Source: RGIG5327 sp045612485 (GTDB lineage: Bacteria > Verrucomicrobiota > Lentisphaeria > Victivallales > UBA1829). Taken from it: DNA of 30,463 nt. Both the position numbers and the translations under genes were made by a program. Under the pieces are notes generated by a model that did not search any database, had not been told where the DNA came from, and saw only the letters and a list, made by a program, of their open reading frames with translations. Positions 15,696 through 24,151 of this stretch are shown one piece after another (position 1 is the first letter of the stretch; each line of letters opens with the position of its first letter). The stretch spans positions 1 to 30,463 of the forward strand of contig JAZKZE010000118.1 in the NCBI GenBank assembly GCA_045612485.1. Reading direction: 5' to 3'.

Positions 15696-17492
15696 TCATT
15701 CTTCCGTGAGTGCAGAAGAAAGTTTTTTCTGCAAATCCTCAAGATATTGCAGTTTTTCTTTCATGCTTTCCGGCGTGAACATACGGACGTAGGCTTCTCC
15801 GTGCCAGCCCTGACGGGGATCTTTTTCCACCCACGGAAGTGCTGCTTTCACATTTTCCATTTCTCCATTGACAATATGCAAAAGTTCCGGAATTTTATTG
15901 TCATCCCAGTTGAGCCGCAATCTGTAGGCACGGTAGGCATGTTCCGCACTCTGCATAAGGGCGGCGCAGATAAACATATTGCCTGCTTCATGCTTTTCAT
16001 CATTCCCGTCAAGAGCTTCCAACATACTTTCCGCAGCGATCTTCCAGATCACCGCCATTTTGCCCAGATTGGAGATCAATTCATCCAGAGAGAATTTTCC
16101 CGGCATATTTACCGAGCCGGAAAGATCATCCCCGCGGTTTTCACAGGGGCGGTAGGAGGTTCCTGCTGTACGGTCATTCAACGCTCCTGTATTGAATATA
16201 GAGGTATAGGAGAGAGCGTGGGCGTGACAGCCTCTGTAAAGGAAGGGAATGGCAAAAGGCATATATTTTGATCCCTGTTCCATAAGATCCCATGCCCAGA
16301 GAACCCCTTTGGCATTACAGGAGGGAAAGTAATATTCCGCAAATGCGGTCAGAGCTTCTTTCATATCGGAGGATACATCATCCCGCAGAAAGAAATTGAA
16401 ACCTGCTGTATTGGCAGAAGTGGTATTGCCGAAATTCCAGCACCCCATATAGCCGATCTCCGGATTCTTTTTCAGATAAGACGCCTTCCGGAAAATATTG
16501 GTCATAATGGGCAGATCCAGGACAGACCCCAGTTCGTGGGTCGTTCCAAGTTGCAGTTTCAGCATCCCTTTCAATCCTATGCTCCTGCCGTATTCCAGTG
16601 TTCCGGTACAGCGGGGGGAGGGGCCTGCGTAAGTAAGAGAATATTCATCCATGGGGAAGGAAGGCCTTTCCACCATATCCTGTACGCCACCCCGTTCACA
16701 GTCCGCCATCAGGATCACATCTTTGGGCAGTTTTTCCAGAAGTGCTTTGCAGGGAGTGGGAAGCCACATAGCCCAGCCCCAGTTCCATGCGATCACTGAG
16801 AGTTTGTCTGATTCCTTCCGGATCCCTTCCCGGATAAGAAGGATCTCTTCCAGTGCTACTTCCCAGCCCTCCCGTTCTTTGCAGCGGGGACACTCGATCA
16901 AATGCGTCCATTTGGTGGGAGAATGTTTCTTCCTGTGGGAGTAACAGTGTCCGGGGTATTCACTTGCGGTGATCAGGATGACGCCGCCCAGATCCGGTAC
17001 GTTTTTTGCCAGGAAGGATGCCGCATCCCGCATCCAGTTTTTCACAGCAGGGACACTTGTACACAATGAAGCCACTTCCAGAGGTTCCTCCATGTGTTCT
17101 TCAATAAGCTGCTCACTGCTCATTTCGATCTGTCCGGCACATTCGGGGTGATTTTGCCAGAACTTTGTATTGCCTGTGGCGATCCCCCGGACCGGCTGGA
17201 AATAAAGAAATACTTTTATCCCGTGTTTTGCCGCCCTTGCCACGAGGGTATTGAGGGCGGAAATATGCGCCATGGCATTTTCACCGAATTCCGGAAATTC
17301 AGGAACAATACTTATGCTGGCAAGGACCGCATGAAGCCAGATGGCATTGAACCCGTTTGCGGCAATATCTGCAAGGGCTTCATCGGTATAGACATTAACT
17401 GCGGTCAGGGTTTCATCTTTGGTATTATCCAGTTTCAGTGAATTCAGCCCGCCGAAACAACTGTAGGGGGAACGCCAGATCTTGTACTGCAT
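15696..17492 (-). CDS. Putative TIM-barrel glycoside hydrolase, family unassigned
   Basis: A 598-residue protein without signal peptide. It opens with an exposed-barrel pattern: ADIAANGFNAIWLH (41-54), AAKHGIKVFLYFQP (87-100), then VILITASEYPGH (171-182), where Glu178 is a candidate acid/base. CPRCKERE (201-208) is a small Cys pair like the CxCxxC region of DUF4838 proteins, and AWNWGW (235-240) plus DCERGG (264-269) follow. The layout recalls GH20-like or DUF4838-related barrels, but I cannot assign a family. The last 200 residues are mainly helical. AAGGA lies 9 bases before the start. As first gene of the AraC/GH36 cluster it probably handles the same imported glycan. Confidence 0.75.
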   Translation of the reverse strand: MQYKIWRSPYSCFGGLNSLKLDNTKDETLTAVNVYTDEALADIAANGFNAIWLHAVLASISIVPEFPEFGENAMAHISALNTLVARAAKHGIKVFLYFQPVRGIATGNTKFWQNHPECAGQIEMSSEQLIEEHMEEPLEVASLCTSVPAVKNWMRDAASFLAKNVPDLGGVILITASEYPGHCYSHRKKHSPTKWTHLIECPRCKEREGWEVALEEILLIREGIRKESDKLSVIAWNWGWAMWLPTPCKALLEKLPKDVILMADCERGGVQDMVERPSFPMDEYSLTYAGPSPRCTGTLEYGRSIGLKGMLKLQLGTTHELGSVLDLPIMTNIFRKASYLKKNPEIGYMGCWNFGNTTSANTAGFNFFLRDDVSSDMKEALTAFAEYYFPSCNAKGVLWAWDLMEQGSKYMPFAIPFLYRGCHAHALSYTSIFNTGALNDRTAGTSYRPCENRGDDLSGSVNMPGKFSLDELISNLGKMAVIWKIAAESMLEALDGNDEKHEAGNMFICAALMQSAEHAYRAYRLRLNWDDNKIPELLHIVNGEMENVKAALPWVEKDPRQGWHGEAYVRMFTPESMKEKLQYLEDLQKKLSSALTEE

Positions 17493-17524
17493 AAATTTTT
17501 CCTTGATTTATTTTTTGCGTATAC

Positions 17525-17557
17525 AAAGGAAAAGGAGACAGAACAGAAGCTGTCTCC
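17525..17557 (-). terminator. Terminator of the SPFH/ATPase/ABC operon
   Basis: On the - strand an 8-base perfect stem (17557-17550 with 17541-17534) and 8-base loop is followed by TTTTCCTTT. It lies 8 bases after the last gene of the operon. Confidence 0.8.
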
Positions 17558-17565
17558 CTGTAGGT

Positions 17566-19173
17566 TTATTTTGTTTTTCCGGGAATATTTTCCGCTGGTT
17601 TTTTCTGTTCCGTGCCTTTCAGCGCGTCTGCTGCGATTTGTCCTCTTATCCTTGCTGCCATTTCCGGAGAAACACTCTGCATAAGAGCCTGGGCGATCTC
17701 CGCTTTCATCTGACTGAAGGGTGGCAGTTTCAACCGGTCAACATCCATTCTGTGGGTGAACTCCCTGTAAATGGATTCTGCAATCTTTAAATGCCCTTCC
17801 GCCGCAAGATAATCCCCGTAACCGAGAAGGATACATGCTCTCACGATCAGACCGGAAATAAAGTCCTGTGCCTGTTTGTAACCCGCCTGTTTGACCTCCT
17901 CCTCCCAGGATTTGATCACATAACGGTCGAAAGACATATATCTTGCCCCATTTGTCTTGGAGAATTTTCTCAATTTGTCAAAATACTCTCTTGCTTTGGA
18001 ATACTGCCCGAAACTGTACATGGTGGCGATCGCCCTGGACATGAAGTTTTCGTAAGCATGACGGAAGGATGGTACTTTGGGATTATCCTTTATCGCCTGT
18101 AAATAAGATTCCGAAGCGGCATCCGCTACAGAAATATTCGGCACCAGCAGAAAATCCATATTGGGGGTCTTGCCCACAAACAACATTCTTCCGTTGGTAA
18201 AAATAACCTGCAGAGACTGGGTGATCATTCTGTGACAATCCATATCCGTACGCTGGGGACTGTGTTTGATCCCCATGAATGCCCAGTAGATCGCAAAAGA
18301 TTCCGGCAGGAACCAATCCAGTTCCCCGTACTTTGTATTTACTTCATGGATCACACCCGGTTCAAGTGCAAAAACATCCTTCAGCCATTTCACCCGCAAG
18401 GTATTTTCCAGCATCTGTGCTTCCGCGGGGACAAGTTCCCTTTTCAGTTTTTCCGGAAAAACTCCGCCGGTCTGACGGAAATGCAATGAAAGAGCTTCCA
18501 CGCTTGCAAAATTGTTCTTTTCCAGAACCGTATAAAGGTTGCTTTTCTCCGGTAAAGCCCTGCGCAATGCACGGAAATCCTTCGGGGAATCCGCCAGAGC
18601 TTTCCAATCTGGATAGTGAACGCCGGTAATTTTCAGCATCTGCATGGCGATCTGGTATTTATAATATCTCTGGGCATCGTCCAGAATATTCCCCAGTTTA
18701 TGCTGATAGATCCAACCCAGCTCTTTATACAATGTGGGGTCATTGGGGTTGTAAGCAAGGGCTTCATGGTAAAGTTCGATCCCCTTGTTTACCCACCGCC
18801 AGCGGTCTTCCGGCATACTGTATGTTACCGAAATATTATATGCCATATTCCACCCGAGATAAGCGGCTGTGGCAGTGGATTTCGGTTGCAGTTTCATGAT
18901 CCAGGAGGCAAGCTGCACCATTTCAAAATAATGCCCTTTTTCCTGCATATTGATGGCACGCAGCCATAACGCATCTGCAAGAAGTCCCCGGAATCCCCCC
19001 AGAGCCTGTGTGGAAAATGCCACAATGGGAGGAGCTCCGTCAATAAACTGCTCGTCAATAAGTTTGTTCTTTTTGATCGTTTCATCCAGCATCTTCTGCA
19101 CGAAAGTATTTCCCAGCAGAAGAAGCAGCCCTGCAATGAGAGCAATCAGAAACATTGGCCGTCTGTTTTCCAT
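17566..19173 (-). CDS. Membrane-anchored helical-repeat protein of the ABC cluster
   Basis: A 535-residue protein with one N-terminal membrane segment (about 8-25), then a long soluble region of TPR-like helical pairs. Recognisable repeats are the segment around ALAYNPNDPTLYKELGWIYQ and the later YSFGQYSKAREYFDKL. A conserved-looking ALGGFRGLLADALWLRA near residues 57-73 resembles repeat proteins I associate with PVC ABC loci. No enzymatic motif was seen. With the anchor it should face the periplasm and could act as a scaffold or substrate-presenting partner of the transporter. It begins 22 bases after the permease gene with GGAG upstream. Function unknown. Confidence 0.8.
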   Translation of the reverse strand: MENRRPMFLIALIAGLLLLLGNTFVQKMLDETIKKNKLIDEQFIDGAPPIVAFSTQALGGFRGLLADALWLRAINMQEKGHYFEMVQLASWIMKLQPKSTATAAYLGWNMAYNISVTYSMPEDRWRWVNKGIELYHEALAYNPNDPTLYKELGWIYQHKLGNILDDAQRYYKYQIAMQMLKITGVHYPDWKALADSPKDFRALRRALPEKSNLYTVLEKNNFASVEALSLHFRQTGGVFPEKLKRELVPAEAQMLENTLRVKWLKDVFALEPGVIHEVNTKYGELDWFLPESFAIYWAFMGIKHSPQRTDMDCHRMITQSLQVIFTNGRMLFVGKTPNMDFLLVPNISVADAASESYLQAIKDNPKVPSFRHAYENFMSRAIATMYSFGQYSKAREYFDKLRKFSKTNGARYMSFDRYVIKSWEEEVKQAGYKQAQDFISGLIVRACILLGYGDYLAAEGHLKIAESIYREFTHRMDVDRLKLPPFSQMKAEIAQALMQSVSPEMAARIRGQIAADALKGTEQKKPAENIPGKTK

Positions 19174-19195
19174 AATCTATTCTCCACTTCCCCTT

Positions 19196-20761
19196 TTATT
19201 TACGCATCAAAAGTGCCGCTTCTCTGTTCCTGTAGAATATCAATCCCAGAATACACAGGGGAAGCCCTTTGAGGATCACATTGAAAACCAGAAGTTCCGC
19301 CATATAGGAAAACTCTATAAGCTCCCCGCCGGAAAGCAGCGAAGAAAGAAAGAAATCCTGTATGGGAATGAGCAGGGAACCCAGTACATGACCTGTTGCC
19401 CCCCCGATCTTATCCAGAATATTTGCACTTTCTTCCACCGTTGTCTCATCAATGGAGGAAATGATATATTTGGAGAACATTCCCAGAAAGATGTAGGCAA
19501 GAGAGATGAATACTGCTGTAGGCATTGTCAGGAAGGAGGACGCAAATGCCGCAACGATACACAAGGCAAACAACCCCATGCCGGTAACAAGTACCATACG
19601 GAAAAAGTTATTGGTGAAGGAGGCCTCCCGTATCATGATACGGGGACTTTCTTTTACCTGGAAATGTACCGCAGGGCCCTGACCGGGTTCTGTAAGATTG
19701 TAGAATGTGAGAGATGTTTTCCCGTTATGGAAAAGATCCTGTCCGCCTTCCGCTTTTCCGGGAATGGCGAATTCATGATAGACCCCGGAAAGAAGCTGTT
19801 CCGGCTGTTTGATCATGGGGATCGTCCGGTATTCCTTTACGATACCCGGATTGTTTTCATCCGCAACCTTTTGCGTATAATCGATCTTCCATGCTCCGAA
19901 GGATTGTTTCTGATCTTTGGAATACAAATCCCCGGAATAGAATTTATAACGGATAAAAGCGATCCCTTCAAAATTATCCGGCAATCCTTCATAACGCCAG
20001 GACTGTTCCCCGCCGGGTTTGACTTCCCCTTTGCGGGCAAGAAGTTCCAAACGTACAGAATCAATGAATTTTCTGCGGTCCCCGCCTGTAAGTGCCGGAA
20101 GATTCTGCCCCAGAGCCGCACTTTCCCGGATCCTTCTGGCAAGCTCCTCCTTCACCTGGGCATTGAGATCGCCTACAACCGGAAGAAATGAACGTCTGCC
20201 TGTAAAGACTTCATTATTGATCTTTACAAGGTTCTGTTCCGCTTCCCGCAGATTTTTTGCAATGGATTCCTGTGTTTCTTTTATATCTCTTCTGGCAACA
20301 AGTCCTTTTTTCAGGCTGTCCAGCTGTGTCAGAGCTACTTTCACTCTTGTCTTTTCCCGTTCCGTGATCTGGTATCTCTTATATTCGGCAAAGCCGTAGA
20401 TCACCGTTGACGCAATGAGAAGAAGAATGAGATGCAGAAAAAATACCCCGGTAAACTTTCCCGCCCAGACGATCAGTCTGGATACAGGTTTTACAAAAAT
20501 AAGGTGTATCTGGGCATTTTCAATATCTGTGCAGAATTCCGAACAGGTCATCCAGATGATGGACGTGGAAAGAATAAATCCCACGATCCCCGTACTGTAT
20601 TCCAAAAGGATCTGTACTTCCCCTGTAATGGTTCCGTCCCCCTTGATGGTAAGAGGAACAACTACCGAACAGAACAGCAGAAGCAGAAGCAGAAAACGGA
20701 ATACTTTTGACCGTACCGCTGACCGGCAGGTAAGTTTGACAATAGCAAGAAATGAAGTCAT
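19196..20761 (-). CDS. ABC-2-type transporter permease with large extracytoplasmic domain
   Basis: A 521-residue permease. Three membrane segments (about 21-39, 56-74, 103-124) precede a hydrophilic domain of about 260 residues (125-387). That domain starts with a coiled-coil-like charged stretch and continues with beta-rich sequence. At least three further segments follow (about 388-408, 412-434, 489-510). By segment count the large domain lies outside the cytoplasm. IENAQIHLIFVKPVSR (80-95) fits the coupling region of ABC-2 permeases of the NosY/GldF kind. It pairs with the ATPase encoded 23 bases upstream. The transported substrate is unknown; export or extraction from the membrane is expected for the type. 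Confidence 0.85.
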   Translation of the reverse strand: MTSFLAIVKLTCRSAVRSKVFRFLLLLLLFCSVVVPLTIKGDGTITGEVQILLEYSTGIVGFILSTSIIWMTCSEFCTDIENAQIHLIFVKPVSRLIVWAGKFTGVFFLHLILLLIASTVIYGFAEYKRYQITEREKTRVKVALTQLDSLKKGLVARRDIKETQESIAKNLREAEQNLVKINNEVFTGRRSFLPVVGDLNAQVKEELARRIRESAALGQNLPALTGGDRRKFIDSVRLELLARKGEVKPGGEQSWRYEGLPDNFEGIAFIRYKFYSGDLYSKDQKQSFGAWKIDYTQKVADENNPGIVKEYRTIPMIKQPEQLLSGVYHEFAIPGKAEGGQDLFHNGKTSLTFYNLTEPGQGPAVHFQVKESPRIMIREASFTNNFFRMVLVTGMGLFALCIVAAFASSFLTMPTAVFISLAYIFLGMFSKYIISSIDETTVEESANILDKIGGATGHVLGSLLIPIQDFFLSSLLSGGELIEFSYMAELLVFNVILKGLPLCILGLIFYRNREAALLMRK

Positions 20762-20784
20762 ATTCTTTCTGTCCCGTTTAGTTT

Positions 20785-22041
20785 TTATTCGTTGTCCTGA
20801 TCGTCTTTATCTGTTCCGGAAAGCAGAGAGGAAAGTTTCCGGTTTGCTTCCGCAAGATTCCGTTTCTCCTCCGCTTTTTCTTCCTGTTTTACCGGAGCTT
20901 TTGCTCTGAGGGAATCATCATTGAGTGCCTGCAATTTCGTCGTGTCGATGGCAGGTTTGATCTCTTCCTCTTTTTCCTCTTCCTTCACCGGTGCTTCCTC
21001 TTTGACTTTACCGGAAAGTTTATCAAGCAGCTGCTGACCGGAAGAGGCACCGGTATCTTCCGTACCGCTGGAAAGATAATCCGCGATCTGACCGCCGGCT
21101 CTTGCTCCGTAGGTTTCCACACTTTCCGCCTGTGCCTTATTCACCACATCCAGGAAGAACTCTTCCAGAGACATGCGGGGATGATCTATTTTGATCTCCT
21201 CATCTTTAAGATTGCTCCGCAATACTCCCAGAAGTTTTTCCATGGCGGCGGGAGGCAGGTTCGGGGTGGTGATACGGTTGGTGGACTGTATGGTAAGCAA
21301 TTCATTCAGCGTCCCTTCCGCACGGATACGTCCGCCGTAGAGGATCACTACCCTGTCACAGACATCTTCAATATCACTCAGAAGATGACTTGTCACGATA
21401 ACCGTCTTTCCCCGTTTTTTCAGCATGAGGATCAAATCCTTCACCTCTCTGCATCCCAGCGGGTCAAGTCCGGATGTCGGTTCATCAAGAATAAGGAACG
21501 CCGGGTCATTGATCATTGCCTGGGCAAGCCCGATACGGCGGATCATCCCTTTGGAAAATTCGCCTACCGGACGGTCTTTTGCATGTTCAAGTCCCACCAT
21601 CTCCAGAAGCTGGGAGGTGCGTTTTTTACGTTCTTCTGCGGAAAGACTGAAAAGTGAACCGAAAAAGTCCAGTGTTTCATACGCTGTAAGGTACTTGTAC
21701 AGATAGGATTCTTCCGGAAGATAGCCGATCAGTTTCTTTGTATCCACATCTCTGGGGGATTTCCCGAATACAGAAAGTCTGCCCGCTGTGGGATAAAGAA
21801 GTCCGAGAAGCATCTTTACCGTAGTGGATTTCCCTGATCCGTTAGGCCCCAGAAGCCCCACTACTTCCCCTTCCCGTACAGTAAAATCAATATCATTTAC
21901 CGCTTTGGCTTTCGGGCGGTTCCAGAAATCACGGAACTCTTTGGTAAGTCCGATGGCTTCTACAACAATATTTCCGGCGGCAGAAGTTTCCTGTACAGGG
22001 GGTTCTGCTGCCATCACTTTTTCTTCAGTCATTTCGCTCAT
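20785..22041 (-). CDS. ABC transporter ATPase with charged C-terminal extension
   Basis: A 418-residue protein. The nucleotide-binding domain (about 25-250) has Walker A GPNGSGKST (65-73), a Pro-type Q-loop region GYLPEE, signature FSKGM (162-166), Walker B LILDEPT (183-189) and switch His219. A regulatory segment to about 305 is followed by about 110 residues of low-complexity Glu/Lys-rich sequence (345-400 especially). This extension is unusual for this class and might bind the permease or neighbouring SPFH proteins. It powers the permease encoded next. AGGA precedes the ATG; a second in-frame ATG three codons on is possible. 19 bases separate it from the P-type ATPase gene. Confidence 0.9.
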   Translation of the reverse strand: MSEMTEEKVMAAEPPVQETSAAGNIVVEAIGLTKEFRDFWNRPKAKAVNDIDFTVREGEVVGLLGPNGSGKSTTVKMLLGLLYPTAGRLSVFGKSPRDVDTKKLIGYLPEESYLYKYLTAYETLDFFGSLFSLSAEERKKRTSQLLEMVGLEHAKDRPVGEFSKGMIRRIGLAQAMINDPAFLILDEPTSGLDPLGCREVKDLILMLKKRGKTVIVTSHLLSDIEDVCDRVVILYGGRIRAEGTLNELLTIQSTNRITTPNLPPAAMEKLLGVLRSNLKDEEIKIDHPRMSLEEFFLDVVNKAQAESVETYGARAGGQIADYLSSGTEDTGASSGQQLLDKLSGKVKEEAPVKEEEKEEEIKPAIDTTKLQALNDDSLRAKAPVKQEEKAEEKRNLAEANRKLSSLLSGTDKDDQDNE

Positions 22042-22060
22042 TCTTTCCTGTTCCTTTTTC

Positions 22061-24151
22061 TCAGTTCTCTTTTACAGATCCTTCTTGGGGATCTCCGGCA
22101 AGGGCTCTCCTCCAGGAAGCCATTTCCTGACGGGAATCTTCACCGGCACGCAGAAGACGGGCACTGTTGAAGATGATGATAAGCGTACTTGCCGCATGGA
22201 GGATCGCCGCTGCAATGGGGCCTAAAAGCCCGAATACAGAAAGCACGATACCGCAAATGACAAACAGAAGCCCGAAGGCAAGGTTCTGATTGATGATGAC
22301 ATTGGATCTTTTAGAAAGGTTCACCAGCATGGGAATACGGCGCAGATCATTGGTCATAAGGGCAATGGAGGCACTGTTGATGGCAATATCACTGCCGATG
22401 GCTCCCATGGCAATACCCAGGTCGCCTGCTGCAAGAGCAGGAGCGTCGTTCACACCATCACCTACAAAGGCTACAGGACTGGTCTTTTTCACCTCTTCAA
22501 TAAAGGCTACTTTTCCTTCAGGGAGGCAGTCGCCTTTGAATTCATCAATATTGAGTTTGGCAGCAACGCCTTCCGCCACATCACTTCTGTCCCCTGTGAC
22601 CATGCAGCAGCGTTTGATGCCCACTTCTTTAAGTTCACGGATGGCAGCGGCAGATTCCTGACGGATCCTGTCACGGAAACCGATCCAGCCCTTGAGGACG
22701 CCTTCACTGGCAACAAAGACTACGCTCATGCCGTGACTTTCCTCCTCTTTTGTGGAGGGCAGACTGATCCCCTGTTTTTCCAGCCAGATGGCTCTTCCCA
22801 CAAAACATTTTCTGCCTTCCACGATACCTTCCACACCGGTACCGGGTGTTTCTTTGAAATTGCTGATCTCCAGTGTTTCGATACCCACTTCCTTTGCCAG
22901 TTTCTGGATGGCAAGAGCTGTTGGGTGGTTACTGTGGGCTTCAAGGGAGGAGGCGATCAGCAGAAGTTCTGCCGGTTCCACATCATCCGCAGGTGCAAGT
23001 TTTGCCACAGAAAGTTCCCCTTCTGTAAGAGTGCCTGTTTTATCGAAAACAAAAACTTTGATCTTGGAGGCAAGTTCCAGGTGACTGATATTTTTGATAA
23101 GGATACCCAGTCTTGCCGCCGCCGCAACTGCTGCAACTACTGTGGTGGGAGTGGCAAGCACCACCGCACAGGGACAGGCAATAACCAGAAGGGTGATCAC
23201 CCGGTCCATCTGTCCGCCGGAAAGCCACCAGGTAATGATGGCGAGCATCAGGATGAGAGGGGTATAGTAAGCTGCATATTTGTCGATGATACGTACAATG
23301 GGGGTCTTGCTTTTTTCAGCGGCAAGAATCATATCCTGCACTTTACCCAGTGTGGTATCCGCACCAAGACGGGTCACTTTGATATCCATGCTTCCGGAAA
23401 GGTTCTGGGTACCGGCATAGATCTCGTCATCCACATTTTTATCCACCGGCAGGGATTCCCCTGTGATGGACGCCTGATTGACCGCACTCTGGCCTTTTAC
23501 AACGATACCGTCAACGGGGAAGTTTTCCCCGGGACGCACATTGATCACGTCGCCGATGGCAAGTTCGGAAACATCCACTTCCGTACCGTCAAGTTTTCTT
23601 GCAGTATGGGGGGTGAGGCGGATAAGTTCCTCAATGGAACGCTGCGCACCGCTTGCCGTATGTGTTTCAATAATGATCGTCACAAGAAGGAAGAAGGCAA
23701 TGATCCCTGCTGTACGGAAATCCCCGGAGGTGAATGCCGCCAGAATGGCAAGTGCCACAAGTTCATTCATGTGTACTCTGCCTTCTGCAAGGTCTTTGAT
23801 CGCTGTCCAGACAATGGGAAGGGCAAGGACTGCCGCACCGAGAAATGCACACAGTTCCGCAGAGAATGTGTAAGTACTCTCAAAAATCCAGGGCAGAAGA
23901 TAGGAGTTGAGGATCAGGAAACCGCCGAAAACAGCCCATGTGATCCTTGCCATGGATCTGCCGTGACCGGCACCTTCACCCATGGGCGCACCGCAGGAAA
24001 TACAGTATTCGGCACCTTCGTGTTTGTGTTCATGTTTATGGTCATGACCGCAGCAGCAGGAGGAATGATTTTCCACATGCTTGTGTTCATGCTTATGATC
24101 ATGTCCGCAGCAGCAGGCAGCTGCGTTACTGTTCTTTTTTTCTTCGCTCAT
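22061..24151 (-). CDS. Heavy-metal P1B-type ATPase with duplicated Cys/His-rich N-terminus
   Basis: A 696-residue metal pump. The N-terminus lacks an HMA domain and instead has two copies of CCCGHDHKHEHKH (13-25 and 32-44) and a CISC pair (50-53). Core motifs are complete: TGES (230-233), CPC in the membrane (326-328), phosphorylation site DKTGT (370-374), HP (409-410) and GDGVND (564-569). The final membrane helix carries HAAST (652-656) where ZntA-type zinc pumps have an Asp-containing motif. The combination suggests transport of zinc or another divalent metal, but specificity is uncertain. Its start overlaps the stop of the upstream SPFH gene by 4 bases (ATGA), so the two are probably translationally coupled. 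Confidence 0.92.
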   Translation of the reverse strand: MSEEKKNSNAAACCCGHDHKHEHKHVENHSSCCCGHDHKHEHKHEGAEYCISCGAPMGEGAGHGRSMARITWAVFGGFLILNSYLLPWIFESTYTFSAELCAFLGAAVLALPIVWTAIKDLAEGRVHMNELVALAILAAFTSGDFRTAGIIAFFLLVTIIIETHTASGAQRSIEELIRLTPHTARKLDGTEVDVSELAIGDVINVRPGENFPVDGIVVKGQSAVNQASITGESLPVDKNVDDEIYAGTQNLSGSMDIKVTRLGADTTLGKVQDMILAAEKSKTPIVRIIDKYAAYYTPLILMLAIITWWLSGGQMDRVITLLVIACPCAVVLATPTTVVAAVAAAARLGILIKNISHLELASKIKVFVFDKTGTLTEGELSVAKLAPADDVEPAELLLIASSLEAHSNHPTALAIQKLAKEVGIETLEISNFKETPGTGVEGIVEGRKCFVGRAIWLEKQGISLPSTKEEESHGMSVVFVASEGVLKGWIGFRDRIRQESAAAIRELKEVGIKRCCMVTGDRSDVAEGVAAKLNIDEFKGDCLPEGKVAFIEEVKKTSPVAFVGDGVNDAPALAAGDLGIAMGAIGSDIAINSASIALMTNDLRRIPMLVNLSKRSNVIINQNLAFGLLFVICGIVLSVFGLLGPIAAAILHAASTLIIIFNSARLLRAGEDSRQEMASWRRALAGDPQEGSVKEN
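24020..24115 (-). repeat. In-frame direct repeat coding for the Cys/His-rich metal-binding module
   Basis: Two 39-base units (24115-24077 and 24058-24020) encode the same 13 residues, CCCGHDHKHEHKH, separated by 18 bases. Third positions differ, so the duplication is not recent or is held at protein level. Confidence 0.85.
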
